A stretch of DNA of 64,000 nt from Saposhnikovia divaricata (Eukaryota > Streptophyta > Magnoliopsida > Apiales > Apiaceae): NCBI GenBank assembly GCA_036435485.1, contig CM071600.1, positions 158,050,546-158,114,545 on the forward strand, given 5' to 3'. This document shows, piece after piece, positions 35,021 through 46,376 of the stretch (positions are counted from its first letter, which is position 1; each line of letters starts with the position of its first letter). Below the pieces are notes generated by a model. It ran no database searches and was not told the origin of the DNA. It saw only the letters and a list, made by a program, of their open reading frames with translations. The translations under genes were made by a program, and so were the position numbers.

Positions 35021-35485
35021 TCACTGGTCATCATCGTCATCCGACTCTCCCCGCCAAGCTGATCCCAGAATGCTCTCCAGCTCTGCCGTCACCAGACCTA
35101 GAGTCACCTGCTGTGTCACAAATGCCGGCTCATCTCGGGATCTAATCCGTCCCCGCCTAATGACAACACGTCTAAGAGCTCGTACTCGCCTCCGAACATC
35201 ATCCAGCCCAGCTACCGCTCTATCTCGATCTCTAGCCCGGTCCTCCGCCCCAGCCCTCATAGCCCTCAACTCTGCCATCTGCCCTAAGAGATAGTCCCTC
35301 TCTCGGGCCACTCGCTCGTACACATGATATGGAACAGGCTGAGGAGTGTACTGATATGCTGGCCCATTCACCGAGCCCTGCGATCCTACGAACGGCTGCA
35401 TAACCCCTGGGGAAATCTGCTGCGGTACAGAAGCCCCTCCTTCCGGATCCTCGTCCGGGTCTGAATCGGAACCAGAAGCAGGTGC
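35021..35485 (-). CDS. ORF-X of element 'd', extra ORF upstream of gag
   Basis: The supported coding part starts after an acceptor-like (TA)n...TACTTCAG at 35486-35487 and begins APASGSDSDPDEDPEGGASV. The frame is also open 19 codons further upstream to an ATG at 35542, but those codons are a TA-repeat (YIYIYI) and look intronic. The protein has an acidic start, a Pro/Gln-rich middle (PYHVYERVARERDYLL) and a long Arg/Ala-rich helical part (AEDRARDRDRAVAGLDDVRR), ending in an acidic tail. The layout parallels ORF-X of element 'e'. Function is unknown; it may be an RNA- or nucleoprotein-associated accessory protein. It lies between the primer site and gag. Confidence 0.6.
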   Translation of the reverse strand, partial: APASGSDSDPDEDPEGGASVPQQISPGVMQPFVGSQGSVNGPAYQYTPQPVPYHVYERVARERDYLLGQMAELRAMRAGAEDRARDRDRAVAGLDDVRRRVRALRRVVIRRGRIRSRDEPAFVTQQVTLGLVTAELESILGSAWRGESDDDDDQ

Positions 35486-35493
35486 CTGAAGTA

Positions 35494-35524
<31 letters not shown>

Positions 35525-35611
35525 AGACTTCCTATCTCTCACGAAACAATCCTAACCTTTCTCATAACTCTACCCCGACTCCCCACCTAATTGTTTCAGT
35601 GACTGTGACCT

Positions 35612-35628
35612 GTGGCTCTGATACCAAC
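35612..35628 (-). other. Primer binding site of element 'd'
   Basis: On the minus strand TTGGTATCAGAGCCACA follows the LTR end TTTTACA. It matches the 3' end of initiator methionine tRNA. Confidence 0.88.
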
Positions 35629-35629
35629 T

Positions 35630-38600
35630 TGTAAAACCCTCACTTGCCAACAATAATATTATGAAGTCTTATACTCAATTAAAGATTAATATAGAAGAAA
35701 TTTTAGAAATTTCGGCATGATGTAATCATAAACCGAACTAACCACCTGCTCAAACAACTACGTATAACTAAAACAGTCCACAAGCACAAGTTATACTAAA
35801 CCATAAGGAGATAAAACCATACCAACCCAGACCGCTCACAGGTCACTGTATGAAACAACTACCAATAGCTATTACGACCCAGAACTGAATCAAATAATAT
35901 ACAACCCATTTAATATGATAATCTGCCTACTAATACAGACATAATATAAACAAAGATATATGTTCACTACCCATCCAACCACCTCGACCCTCTGACTGCC
36001 TCGGTGACTACCCCAACCAGACGGGCCACTTCTTCTAGACATCTTCAGGCTTAGCTGAGGAAACAGAATTAGCAAGCAAGTGAGCCAAAATGCTCAGCAA
36101 GTATATATATATGAAATTAAAACATCAACAACTGAAATGTCTGCAAGATTGTCAAGAATTAACAATCAACAATATATAAGCTCAATTGAAAGTTCATCTT
36201 TTGTCTGAATCATAAAATAGAAGCGGATGGACTATCATGCATTTTATAAATAAAACAATTATAAGGTTAGGCTGCTGATCAGTCACGCACTAACCCCGGA
36301 CAAACGCACACAGCAATGTCCTTAATGGATCCACGGCACACATTGGCCTGAATAATATCTGACCACGAATCTGGTCCGACCCTTACGATCCACATTTTAA
36401 AAAAACTAACAGTCCAATCCTAACTAAACATCAGGTGTCGGAACAATCGACCACCTCAACTGCCAAACACTCTGGACACTTTCGTTCCGGGTCAACATCT
36501 CAAATCTCACCAAGTAGAATAAGGTCAAGTAATCTCTGAATTAAATATTGACAAGTTCGATATGGCAAACAGGGGTATTGATTTAAGTCAAGCTACTAAA
36601 AGGATCAACGAAGACGATATAATCAACTTGGGGTATAACAATTGAATATTCAAAATTAATGGAAATTATCAGAGCAGTTATATCAAGGATAAATCGAATG
36701 CATAAGAATCAGGTTATGATAGTCATAATTAGCTGGAAATATAAGTGAAGTGGTTTACTTGAAAGAGAAGTGGAATAATATACTTGCAAGGAATATGGAT
36801 GTAAATCAATTCATTAATCGCATCAACAACTCAGTAGAATCAATTTGGGGCATAACGATTAAGTATTCGAAATTTCGGGAAATTAATGGAACAATTATAG
36901 CAAGAGTAATTCGAATAAACATATGAATCAGGTTTTTGTAATCATAACTCATTTAAAAGATAATGGAAGCAATTTACTTGCCTTAGCTAGACAATCACAG
37001 AATCCGAAGTGTCTTTACGTCCTCAGCTTTAGCCTTCCCTTTATCCACGGAATCTACACATAATATAACACTATTTTAGAATCCTGTTTAATACTCGCTA
37101 ATCAATATAAACATTCCTCTAGTCTACCCCTGCGAATAGTCCCCTAATTTACATTTATATACTCATATAATAGCAATATATATATAAGCCACGTATAGCA
37201 GCATTTAATCATATTGGCACATTAACACATACCACATAGATTTAAAATAACGACTCGTATAAATTGTATAATTATACATACTCATTCCAAGAAATGATGT
37301 TAATATATTTTAGAAAAATTTTGACGGCATCCCCTTTATACGGGGACTGCCAGTCGGGATACAGCCGACACAACCAACACAATTATCAATTACCAATCGA
37401 ATCCGTAATTATTATCCAATCCCAATTCACATTCCAATTCACCAATTCAAAATCTGGTACAATTTAAGTAAGTAATACTAATTTGATATTAAATTACAAG
37501 TTATTAAATAAATAATAAATTTTAGATATTAAATATTTTTGGCTCAGAAAATAATCATCATCGCCAAATTCCATCGACTCAATTTACATTAAACATCACT
37601 GTCGATGGGGCAAAATCCCGAGGGTACCCGTAATAGGATGCCTGACTCGAAATTCCACACAAATCAAATTACGAACAATTTAACAGATTATTTCACAGAA
37701 AATCAATCATAGTACTGATTAAATTGTAAAAGTTTCGAAAATCAACCACCAAAGTCGAATTATAATGACATATACTCGACTGGCAACAAAATTTTCAACA
37801 CTGCAATTGAAACACAACAGTCGAACTATTCGAACAATATCAACAAGGACAAATCAGTTTAACCACGAAGTCACCCAGGTAATGATCCTGGCAACAAACA
37901 AGCATAAGCAACAAGATAGCTTAAACAACCACAATCGACTGGAAGAACAGAAACAATGGCAAGGTCGAGTACAATTCGACCATAACAATCCAACAACACT
38001 GAATGCTCAACCCCCAATTACAACACCACACTTTGATTAGTACCCAACAAACCACAACTTTGGTACCACACGGCACACAGCCTATTCCGGCATAATCACA
38101 CGCACCCACACAAAGACACACGCATTAACCACACACAAACACAGCTCATCACACACATGGCAGCACAGACCCAGCAATACAAACAGCCACAAGAACACAA
38201 TCATGGCACAACGAATCAACACATGAAACCCCCAAATATTTAACACAAAACTCGCCCTTATAAACACTGATAGCCACGATTTTACTACAAGGGAGGGGAG
38301 GAATAAAGATATCTAGCAGGCCCACGGAAGGAGAGAGAGGAGGGTGTGAGAGAGGTGACTCACGGGAGTGAGAGAGAGCGCGAGTTCCAGAGAGATCGAG
38401 AGACACCGGGAGAGATTATGAGATTATTAATAGGGAAAGACCAACAACAGAGCTACTATAATCGAATTGGGGAACACAGGCTGCTAATCTAGGGATTTGG
38501 AGGGCAAAACTGTAATCTACTAATGCTGAAATCAAAATGTAGATATAAATATAAAAAAAACCATTTTAAATCATTTCTAAAATCGAAATTAATCAAAAAT

Positions 38601-39095
38601 TTAGTAGAAAAATAAATTTTAAAACTTTAAAATATAATTTAGTAAATTGCAAACATCCCCATATTTTTAAAATATTTTTAGGGTTAAAAACGAATTAAAT
38701 ACGGATTTTACAAGATTAAATCCGTAAAATGAAACAGAATTCATAAAATCATTTTAAAATCGTTAAAATTCAAAACAATTCCATGCAACATTTTTAAAAC
38801 TCAATTAAACTAATAAAATTAGTAAAACAAAAGATTTCATAATTTTTACTAATTCCGATGACTTTATAAAATATTCAGGAAGTAAATATAACGATATTAA
38901 TTAGGAAATAAATCCCAAAAATATAATTAAAATAGTCGGGCTTACATAACACGTATAAAACACCAACCAGGCCTCCAAATATTATTCCACAATTACTTTA
39001 CCTCCTCAACCAATACACACACCACATAATTCATATTTAATATAAAATAAATAACTTTTAGTAATTAAATATTCTGAAATTTCTAAGGCGTTATA
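35630..39095 (-). repeat. 5' LTR of element 'd' (3466 bp)
   Basis: Nearly identical to 21551-25032. Differences seen include scattered substitutions and a short deletion of about 14 bp near 37250. The terminus next to the GCAAA target duplication is TATAAC on the minus strand, so the LTR is TA...CA. Transcription of the element would start inside this copy. Confidence 0.92.
35890..36042 (-). CDS. Arg-rich mini-ORF in the 5' LTR of 'd', possible exon 1 of ORF-X
   Basis: Starts MSRRSGPSGWGSHRGSQRVE at 36042. The first 20 codons (36042-35983) end in GAG, followed by donor-like GT at 35981-35982. Splicing to the acceptor at 35486 would remove 497 nt, including the LTR end and primer site, and continue in frame into ORF-X with Glu joined to Ala. 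Element 'e' shows the same phase-0 Glu/Ala junction. The ORF follows the TGAGC...GCTCA hairpin. Splicing is inferred from sequence only. Confidence 0.5.
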   Translation of the reverse strand: MSRRSGPSGWGSHRGSQRVEVVGWVVNIYLCLYYVCISRQIIILNGLYII

Positions 39096-39100
39096 GCAAA

Positions 39101-40943
39101 CATGTCAGGAGCCCTTGTAGCTCGTGAACCACAAGTAGCTTGTCCAAGTGAATCCTCACAAAGTTCACAACCAACACAAGTACCTCCATTGAAGATTGAA
39201 GATGTGTTGGATGACGAGGAGAAGGTGGTTCTGCAGCTCAAAGACATTGAAGATGAAGACCTCTACACAATAGAAGAGATTGAAAGCATGGATAATCCAA
39301 CCATGGCTTATATGGCTAAGAGATTTAAGAACATCAAGTTCATAAGGGACAATTCATACAAGCCACAGGGTCAAACATCTAAGTTCAACAAGGGGAGTTT
39401 TTCAAAAGCTGCTGGTGGTGCCATGAGAGGTGGATACAAGACCGGGATGGTGGATAAGTCGAAGTTCAGGTGTTACAACTGTAATGAGCTAGGTCACTTT
39501 GCTACTGAATGCAGAAGACCAAAATAGAATCAAGGAAAAGGATCTGGAAATCAGTTTAAGAGGAATCAAGGGAAAGCCTATGTGGCTAAAGGATAATGCT
39601 GGGATGATTCTGAAGATGAGGAAGAAGAAGAGTTTGTAAACTTGGCCCTCATGGCTAAATCTGATGATGAAGCTTCTAGTTCCTCAACTCAGGTACCATC
39701 TCTAGTCTTACTTGATATGTCTAAAAATGAATACAAGCATACCATTGAAGATTTAAGTGCTGAGATGTTTAACATTCATGTTAGTTTATCTACTGCTCAC
39801 GAAGAAATTTCTAAGTTAACTAAACAAAATGAAACTCTCAAATCTGAAAATAAAATGTTATTCCTTAGAACCAGTCCTCTAGATTTGCTAAGGAAATAGA
39901 AGAATTTCTCAGGAATCAAATTGCAGAAAATGAGTTTAAACTCAAAGCATTTAGAAACTCTTCTAAGTTAGTCCAGGAATATCATGATAATCACACTGAG
40001 AATCAAAAGATAGGTATAGGCTTCAGGTATGGTAAGAGGCATGGAAAGGCAATTGCTCTTGATGATAGTGATGCTGTCAAACCTCATATACTCAAAAGAG
40101 TTTACAAACCGATTTTCAAAAATCTTCAAGGTGATTTTGATGAAACATCTCTGTTCATCAAACAAGAGCTTCTTGATGAGGATGAGTGCGTTGAAAGCAC
40201 ACTAGATGAAGGGAAAGATACTGTCAAGTCTCCCGTGACAGAAACTTTGCCAAGCAATCAGACAGAATGTTCTAAAGTAGCTGTCAACAAGGATATGACA
40301 AAAACTTCAAAAGATACTGTCAAGAGAGAACCCAAGACACCAACTTTCAAACCTACTGTCAAGACAGAGGGAAAGAAAGGTACTATCAAAGGTAGCTCGA
40401 TAGCAACTTCAGAACATACTTTCAAGGCAAATGCCTACAAGCCTAAGAATAGGAATGACAAGTTAGGAATTGAAAAAAAGAATGGCTATGCTCATGTTAA
40501 AGACGCTCCTAGGAAGCTTTGCAATAATTGTGGCTCATCTCAACATTTAACATTTGTTTGTAAGAAACCCAACAAGAATAAGGTTAATGCGACCAATGTT
40601 AGTGGTAACTTAAATAGAACCCCCATCATGCAAAGAGAAGTGGACATCTGTAATAATATTGACTGTATGCCATGCAAGATTGTTGTTATGAGTACTTGTT
40701 TCAATTTGCCTATTCTGTCTACTGAAAGATGTTCCTATATGCAAACTGCTGAGACTTCTAAGCCTGCCTATGTTGGTAAAAAGGCAACATCCACCAAGAG
40801 AAAGACCAAGTCTAACTCTAAGCCTAAGTGGACTGTGAAAGAAGTCAAACAGGAGGATTCTAGTGTTGATTCAAATATACAACATAATGATATGAATGAT
40901 AATGCTGTAACTGCCAACAGAGTTTGGGTACCAGATGCAAATT
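39101..40943 (+). pseudogene. gag of copia element 1, 3' part and extension
   Basis: The frame continues from 21550 after removal of element 'd' (MSGALVAREPQVACPSESSQ, then LNDEE-like acidic stretch and a CCHC knuckle CYNCNELGHFATEC). A TAG follows the knuckle at 39525-39527, another stop follows KAYVAKG, and a frameshift near 39880 breaks a coiled-coil-like region (EEISKLTKQNETLKSENKML). From 40235 the frame is open again through a lysine-rich stretch with a second knuckle-like motif (CNNCGSSQHLTFVC), to a one-base deletion near 40943. The long gag with a coiled coil is typical of SIRE/Maximus elements. Confidence 0.8.
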
Positions 40944-42420
40944 AAAATCATCTATTTTGCAGGGCAAAAAGCAGAAGCAAGTCATGTGGATCATCGATAG
41001 TGGATGTTCTAGACACATTACAGGTGATATAGCCCTGCTATCACATTTTGTGGAGAAAGCCGGTCCAATCATAACTTTTGGAGACAACAGCAAAGGTTAC
41101 GCTATGGGATATGGCTGTTTGGAAATTGGAAATGTTATCATTGAAGACATTGCTCTTGTAGATGGATTGAAGCATAACCTACTCAGTGTCAGCCAGTTCA
41201 GTGACAGGGGATTCAAGGTTGACTTTGATATGATGGTTTGCAATATCTTTCACAAGAAGGATGGAAGCCTCTCCTTGAAAGGAGTCAGGAAAGGAAGCTT
41301 GTTTGTTGCAGACTTAAATTCTGTTAAGAAAGACAAGGCTTACTATTTTTACAGTAAAGCATCAGTTGGTGAAAGCATGCTTTGGCACAAGAAGCTCTCC
41401 CATCTCAATTTCAGGAATATGAATATTCTGATGAAGAAGAATTTGGTGAGAGGACTACCTCAACAGGAATTCTGTCAAGAAGGATTGTGCGAGGATTATC
41501 AAATGGGTAAATTGAAAAGATCAGTGCGCAAGTCAAAGCAAGTGAATACCAACACTGAGCCACTCAAATTAATTCATATGGATTTGTTTGGTCCAGTAAA
41601 TGTTCAATCTCTTGCAAGAAAGAGATATGCCCTGGTAATGGTGGATGATTACTCGAGGTACACTTGGGTAAAGTTCTTAGAGACAAAGGACGAAGCTGCT
41701 CAAGAAATCATTGATCACATAAGAGTTCTTGATAGAACCCCGAATGCAAAAATTCAATATCTGAGAAGTGACAATGGTACTGAGTTCAGAAATGCCACAT
41801 TGGGAAACTTCTGCAAGGAAGAAGGCATTGTCCAACAATTTTCCACTGCCAGGACACCACAACAAAATGGAGTTGTAGAAAGGAAGAATAGAACTCTCAT
41901 TGAAGCTGCGAGAACTATGTTGAATGATTCTAAATTACCAACATATTTCTGGGCAGAAGCTATTAATACAGCTTGCTACACACAGAACAGAACCTTGATC
42001 AACAAGACTCATGGAAACACTCCTTACTATCTGTTAACAGGAAATAAACCAACTGTCAAATATTTTCATGTATTTGGGAGTAAGTGTTTCATGATGATTG
42101 ACAACCATGAAAGGAAAGGAAAGTTTGATGCTAAAGCTTATGAATGCATTTTCATGGGATATGGATTGGAAAGGACTGCGTACAGAGTCTATGTCATTGA
42201 TCACAAAGTCATTGAAGAAAGTGTAAATGTCACATTTGATGAAACCAAGTTCCCTGGATTACAAGAGGATGGTCAAATGGAGCCTCTTAGATTTGAAAAT
42301 CAAGGTTACTTGGAGGAAAAAGAAGTTGTTGCTGATGAACCTACTTGCACTCAGACCATTGAGTTTGGAAGAGATGCTGTCAACACCAATGATGTTACTC
42401 AAACTCCAGCTCAGTCTTAA
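40944..42420 (+). pseudogene. Protease and integrase of copia element 1
   Basis: The open stretch carries the aspartic protease motif WIIDSGCSRHITGD, the pre-integrase zinc region (LWHKKLSHLNFRNM, then C..D in place of the second Cys pair: EGLCEDYQMGK), and the integrase core with HMDLFGPVNV, YLRSDNGTEF and NGVVERKNRTLIEAA. In the zinc region the usual CxxC reads CEDY, so one cysteine is lost. A TAA ends the frame at 42418-42420, but the same frame continues into the RT. Confidence 0.87.
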
Positions 42421-43248
42421 ACAATAACTCCCAATCATCAGAATGAGAATGAGTCTGGAGATGTTGAAGAACATAAAGGAGAAACCATCAATGGTGGAGA
42501 ATCAACTCCTCAAAGAGGAACTGATCAAGCAGATCAAGAAAGAAGCTTGCCTAGAACCACTAAGTGGAACAAAGATCACACCAGCAATCTAATCATTGGT
42601 GATCCCACTACTAGTATAAGGACAAGGAGAAATGTTTCTGCTGACAGCATGTTCTCTTGATTTCTATCTCAAACTGAGCCAAAGTAAATTGATGAAGCAT
42701 TGTTGGATTCAGATTGGGTGATAGCCATGCAAGAAGAGCTCAACCAATTTGAGAGAAATAATGTATGGAAGCTGGTCCCTAGACCTAAATGGAAATCAGT
42801 TGTTGACACAAAGTGGGTCTTCAGAAACAAACTGGATGAAGGTGGAAATGTGACAAGGAACAAAGCAAGACTAGTGGCCAAAGGATACTGTCAACAGGAA
42901 GGAATAGACTATGATGAAACATTTGCACCTGTTGCCAGACTTGAAGCCATAAGAATTTTCCTAGCCTATGCTGCACACTGTAACTTCAAAGTGTTCCAAA
43001 TGGATGTCAAAAGTGTTTTTCTCAATGGAGAGCTAGAGGAGGAAGTGTATGTTGAACAGCCACCTGGATTTGAAAATGCTGAATTGTATGACTTTGTCTA
43101 CAAACTATTTAAAGCACTTTATGGATTGAAGCAAGCCCCTAGAGCTTGGTATGATACTCTCTCTACCTTTCTGCTTGAGAATCAATTTGTAAGAGGTGTT
43201 GTGGATAAGACACTATTCTACAAGCATCATGGCAAAGACATCAAATGA
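42421..43248 (+). pseudogene. Reverse transcriptase of copia element 1, YVDD region deleted
   Basis: After an acidic linker with two more stops (TGA near 42658, TAA near 42685), the RT runs WVIAMQEELNQFERNNVWKL, DTKWVFRNKLDEGG, ARLVAKGYCQQEG, FQMDVKSVFLNGELEEEVYV and KALYGLKQAPRAWY. After HHGKDI the sequence jumps directly to TNEKLCEKFS-like sequence. In copia RTs this gap normally holds the catalytic YVDD motif, so a small deletion has removed the active site and shifted the frame. Confidence 0.88.
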
Positions 43249-44157
43249 GAAGCTGTGTGAAAAGTTTTCATCTCTTATGAGGAACAAATATGAGATGAGT
43301 ATGATGGGAGAACTGTCATTTTTCCTAGGTTTACAAATTCATAAAAAGGATGATGGCATCTTCATTTGCCAAGAAAAATATGTCATGAAACTTCTCAAAA
43401 AGTTCAACTTGGAAGATGCATCACCTGCCAAGATACCTATCTCTGTTGCAACCAAACTGGATTTGGATCCTAAAGGAAAGAAAGTGGACTCTAGTACCTA
43501 CAGGGGCATGGTGGGATCATTGCTGTATCTAACTGCTAGCAGACCATATATTATGTTTGCTACATGTCTCTGTGCAAGGTTTCAAGCTGATCCAAAAGAG
43601 TCACACTAGCAATCAAGAGAATCTTTAGATATCTCAAAAGTACTCCAAATTTAGGCCTTTGGTATCCTAAAGATTCTGGATTTGATCTGATAGGATACTC
43701 GGATTCAGACAATGCTGGATGCAAGATTGACAGAAAAAGTACAACAAGAAGCTGTCAATTTCTTGGTGGAAGATTATTGTCGTGGTTTAGCAAGAAGCAT
43801 CATTCTGTGTCTACCTCAACTGCAGAAGCTGAATACATTGCAACTGGAAGTTGCTGTGCTCAAATTCTTTGGATGAAAAATCAGCTAATGGATTATGGTT
43901 TAGAGTTGTCCAATATTCCCATTTATTGTGATAACACTAGTGCCATAGCCATCTCAGATAATCTAGTTCAACACTCCAGGACAAAGCACATTGATATTAG
44001 ACATCATTTCATCAGAGAGCATGTTGAAAAGGGAACTGTGAAGCTGGTTTATGTTCCAACAGAAAAGCAACTTGCAGACATCTTCACGAAGCCACTAGAT
44101 GAAGCAACCTTCAACAGGTTGGTAAGTGAATTGGGAATGCTAAATCTGGTATGTTAA
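43230..44157 (+). pseudogene. RT end and RNase H of copia element 1
   Basis: One frame gives the RT thumb side (NEKLCEKFSSLMRNKYEMSM, GELSFFLGLQIHKK, GMVGSLLYLTASRP). A one-base loss near 43606 shifts to the frame of RNase H: GYSDSDNAGCKIDRKSTT, STAEAEYIATGSCCAQ, IYCDNTSAIAISDN, HIDIRHHFIREHVEKG and LADIFTKPLDE. The final stop is at 44155-44157. RNase H residues look preserved, but the frame as a whole is dead. Confidence 0.88.
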
Positions 44158-44542
44158 CTTACTAGTTTTTACATTTTCAAAGTGGTTAAATTGCAGCTTA
44201 TGACCGTAGCTTTCAATGTTACTGTCATGAGAAGTTACTGTCGTATGTGCTACTTGTTTAATTGACAGCATGTTTGCTATGACTATGCTAAATTCAAATT
44301 ACATGCCTATTTTAACTTTTGTAATGAGTAGTCACGTGACATTAAATTAAACCATACGCGTGCCAGTGACAACTAGTCGTGTCATTTCAAATGAGCTCAG
44401 GCATTAGTCAGTCCTTTTATTTTTAAAGTTTAATACTTTATGAAAAAGAAGCGTATGGGAAGCTGTAGCGTCACTTAATGTGTTATAAATAAGTCTGAGG
44501 CCAAACCCTTATTCTTCATTACACACTAAGAGATTCTAAAGA
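44158..44542 (+). other. Spacer between pol and 3' ORF in copia element 1
   Basis: About 385 bp without an ORF. It contains several TACTGTC/TGACAG motifs (44215-44275) like those of the 5' LTR, and TATAAATA at about 44484 shortly before the 3' ORF. Whether the latter is a promoter is unknown. Confidence 0.4.
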
Positions 44543-44694
44543 ATGAGCAAGAGGAAAGCTTCTGAGATGTCCACTTCAGAAAGCTTAGCCAAAGGCAAGG
44601 AGATGCCTAAGCAAACGGAGGAGACTACTGCTGCTGATGAGAACCCCCTTGATCCAGTCCTTGATAAGCTTCAAGCTTATCTAGACATGCTGGG
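44543..44694 (+). CDS. Start of the extra 3' ORF of copia element 1, truncated
   Basis: The ORF begins MSKRKASEMSTSESLAKGKE and is open to the insertion point of copia element 2 at 44695. It lies after pol where SIRE-type elements carry an env-like or additional ORF. The visible 50 residues are charged and show no signal peptide. Its remainder would be beyond the nested insertions, outside the window. Confidence 0.55.
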
Positions 44695-45197
44695 TGTTGC
44701 CCAGTAATTAACAATTGTAGAAGGGGGGTTGAATACAATTGTATAAAATTTTCGACTTAAACAGAAATAATAACACAAGTATGAATAAATAACAGCTTTA
44801 TTAATTCTGATATAAAACTGTTACAAACTCTCTCAAGAAATTCTTATGTTCTTGAGAGCTGCTAGATTACAAGATAATTCGTGTAAGCGATCACAATTAA
44901 GTAAAACCTAAACTGTGTTTATATACAGTACACAACTACACTATCAATTACAAGATATATCAAATCAATTACATACGTCTCTTAGTACATATCTTGAATG
45001 ATACCTGCGTTCCTATAAATCAGGAACCGAAATGTCAATCTTCCTAGATTCCTGGACTGATGTATATCCTCGTATAATCCTGATCAGCTTCCAATCCTGA
45101 TGATAACCTAATACTGATGGTGCAATACTGATGACGTCAGCATCAGTATCTGATCAGTAGTCCAGATCCTGATCATCACTTGAATCAATATCTAACA
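44695..45197 (-). repeat. 3' LTR of copia element 2 (503 bp)
   Basis: On the minus strand it begins TGTTAGATATTGATTC after the purine tract AATTGGGGGAGAT and ends CTGGGCAACA. The pyrimidine run CAACCCCCCCTTCT near the end corresponds to the same run in the LTR of copia element 1 (CAACCCCCCCTTCTGC). An alternative end at 44716 (TACA) is possible but fits less well with the AACA end of element 1. Confidence 0.8.
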
Positions 45198-45274
45198 ATC
45201 TCCCCCAATTTGTACTTTATGAAATAAAGCACAAATTCCTTGATTTAGTGATGTCAAAAACTCAAAACAAAATA

Positions 45275-46376
45275 TTACAAGAAATCCTCAGGCTTAGTTT
45301 CAGAAATTCTCACAAAGAAATTACTCATCTGCAAGAAACTTGATAATAACTCTTCTTCTTTATCACCGAGAATTTGAATTAGCCTTTTCTTCAGACTTCT
45401 AAGTTCTTCATCTCCCTTACCAATCTGATAGATTCCAGCTTTGAGATTCTGAATTGAGCTTCTTGGTAAATCTAACTCTCCCAATAGTAAATATGCAAGT
45501 TCTTTCCCACCAGGATTCAGAAATAATTGTTCTTGATAAAATATCACTTCTTTAACAGCTGAACCCCTTTGCATTTCAACTTCTTGTCCTTCTGTATTCA
45601 AGTACATGGGAGTGTAATTACCATCATACCTTGATCCTCCTTCTAAATATCTGGAATTGATTGTTCTGAAGATCATGATACACCAGTTATTGTAAACACT
45701 AGCTTCTTTATCAGGGATTTGTCTATTTTCAAGCAAATAGAGAACACATTTTAGCTCTTTTGTTGATTTGCACAACACCTCATGAATAGACAGCTTCTTG
45801 ACACTCTTGTCTTTCATGAAATACAACAACTTTTCTACCTTCTTAGAATCAACATTGCAAGCAACAATTGCAACAGATTCTAATTCCCAAAGATTATCAA
45901 CAGTTAGTTCATCACCAAATCTTTTAACAAGAAAATGTTGATCTGTTTGAGCTAAAGACATAAACTCTGCATCCCTAGAACCAATACCTCCTCGAGTGTA
46001 AGGTTCCAATCCTAATAGATCAGATTGCATCCTAATCCACATTAGTGGTGATTTGTCAGATTTGGAAATTTTAGCTTTCTGAAGTCCAGGAGTAACCGAA
46101 GGTGGTAAGATTATTCCACCAGACCTAAAAGTAGCTGGTCCAGTGTACTTCATTTTATCAACATCTTTCCACTTGCCTCCTTTCTTTTTGAGCTGTGGTT
46201 CATCAGGAATTTCCTCCTTAGGCAGTTTGTTGATGTCACACCACAATTGTTTATCAGGCTCAAAAATTCTTCTCACGTACTCATCTGTTGCATCCTTAAA
46301 AGATTCAGAGTCAGAAGCAACAATATCCTTAGCTTCTTCAACAGCTTTCTTCCTTCTAACCAGAGGTGTAACACCA
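45275..46376 (-). CDS. env-like ORF of copia element 2, C-terminal part
   Basis: The frame is open from the junction at 46376 (PLVRRKKAVEEAKDIVASDS) to the stop at 45275. Recognisable stretches are VRRIFEPDKQLWCDINKLPK, SVTPGLQKAKISKS, ELTVDNLWELESVAIVACNV and ELDLPRSSIQNLKAGIYQIG. It sits between pol and the 3' LTR, as the env-like or additional ORF of SIRE/Maximus elements does. No transmembrane segment or cleavage signal is visible in this part, so an envelope role is not supported. The N-terminus is separated by the insertion at 46377. Confidence 0.7.

Larger units (their letters stand above)
21551..39095 (-). mobile_element. Tekay-type Ty3/gypsy element 'd', near complete, antisense
   Basis: Both LTRs (21551-25032 and 35630-39095), the primer site, an extra ORF, gag, protease, RT, RNase H, integrase, chromodomain and purine tract are present. 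The flanking 5-bp duplication is GCAAA (21546-21550 and 39096-39100). The two LTRs differ by roughly two dozen substitutions and a few small indels by eye over about 3.47 kb, so insertion was recent. Gag to pol is one frame, broken by a LINE (28350-33089) and one TGA at 25771-25773. The element is about 12.8 kb without the LINE. Confidence 0.95.
9903..44694 (+). mobile_element. SIRE/Maximus-like Ty1/copia retrotransposon 1, with nested insertions
   Basis: This element runs from a 5' LTR (9903-20792), through a primer site at 20795-20806, gag, protease, integrase, RT and RNase H, to the start of an additional 3' ORF at 44543. Integrase precedes RT, which defines Ty1/copia. The long gag, the extra ORF after pol and an LTR of about 1 kb without its insertion match the SIRE/Maximus lineage. 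It has been broken three times: LTR 'c' in its 5' LTR, Tekay 'd' in gag, and copia element 2 in its 3' ORF. Its 3' LTR is not in the window. Many stops and small deletions show that it is old. Confidence 0.85.
44695..46376 (-). mobile_element. SIRE-like Ty1/copia element 2, antisense, partial
   Basis: Only the 3' LTR (44695-45197), purine tract (45198-45210) and part of an env-like ORF are present before LTR 'f' interrupts at 46377. It was inserted in the 3' ORF of copia element 1. The LTR family differs from element 1: the LTR is about 0.5 kb. No pol is in the window. Confidence 0.8.

Noticed and set aside
35486..35542. ATG at 35542 as the start of ORF-X in element 'd'
   Set aside because: It would force translation of a TA repeat; the acceptor-like site just after the repeat gives a more sensible start.
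45275..46376. True envelope glycoprotein gene
   Set aside because: No signal peptide, transmembrane segment or cleavage site is visible in the part present; only position suggests the env-like label.
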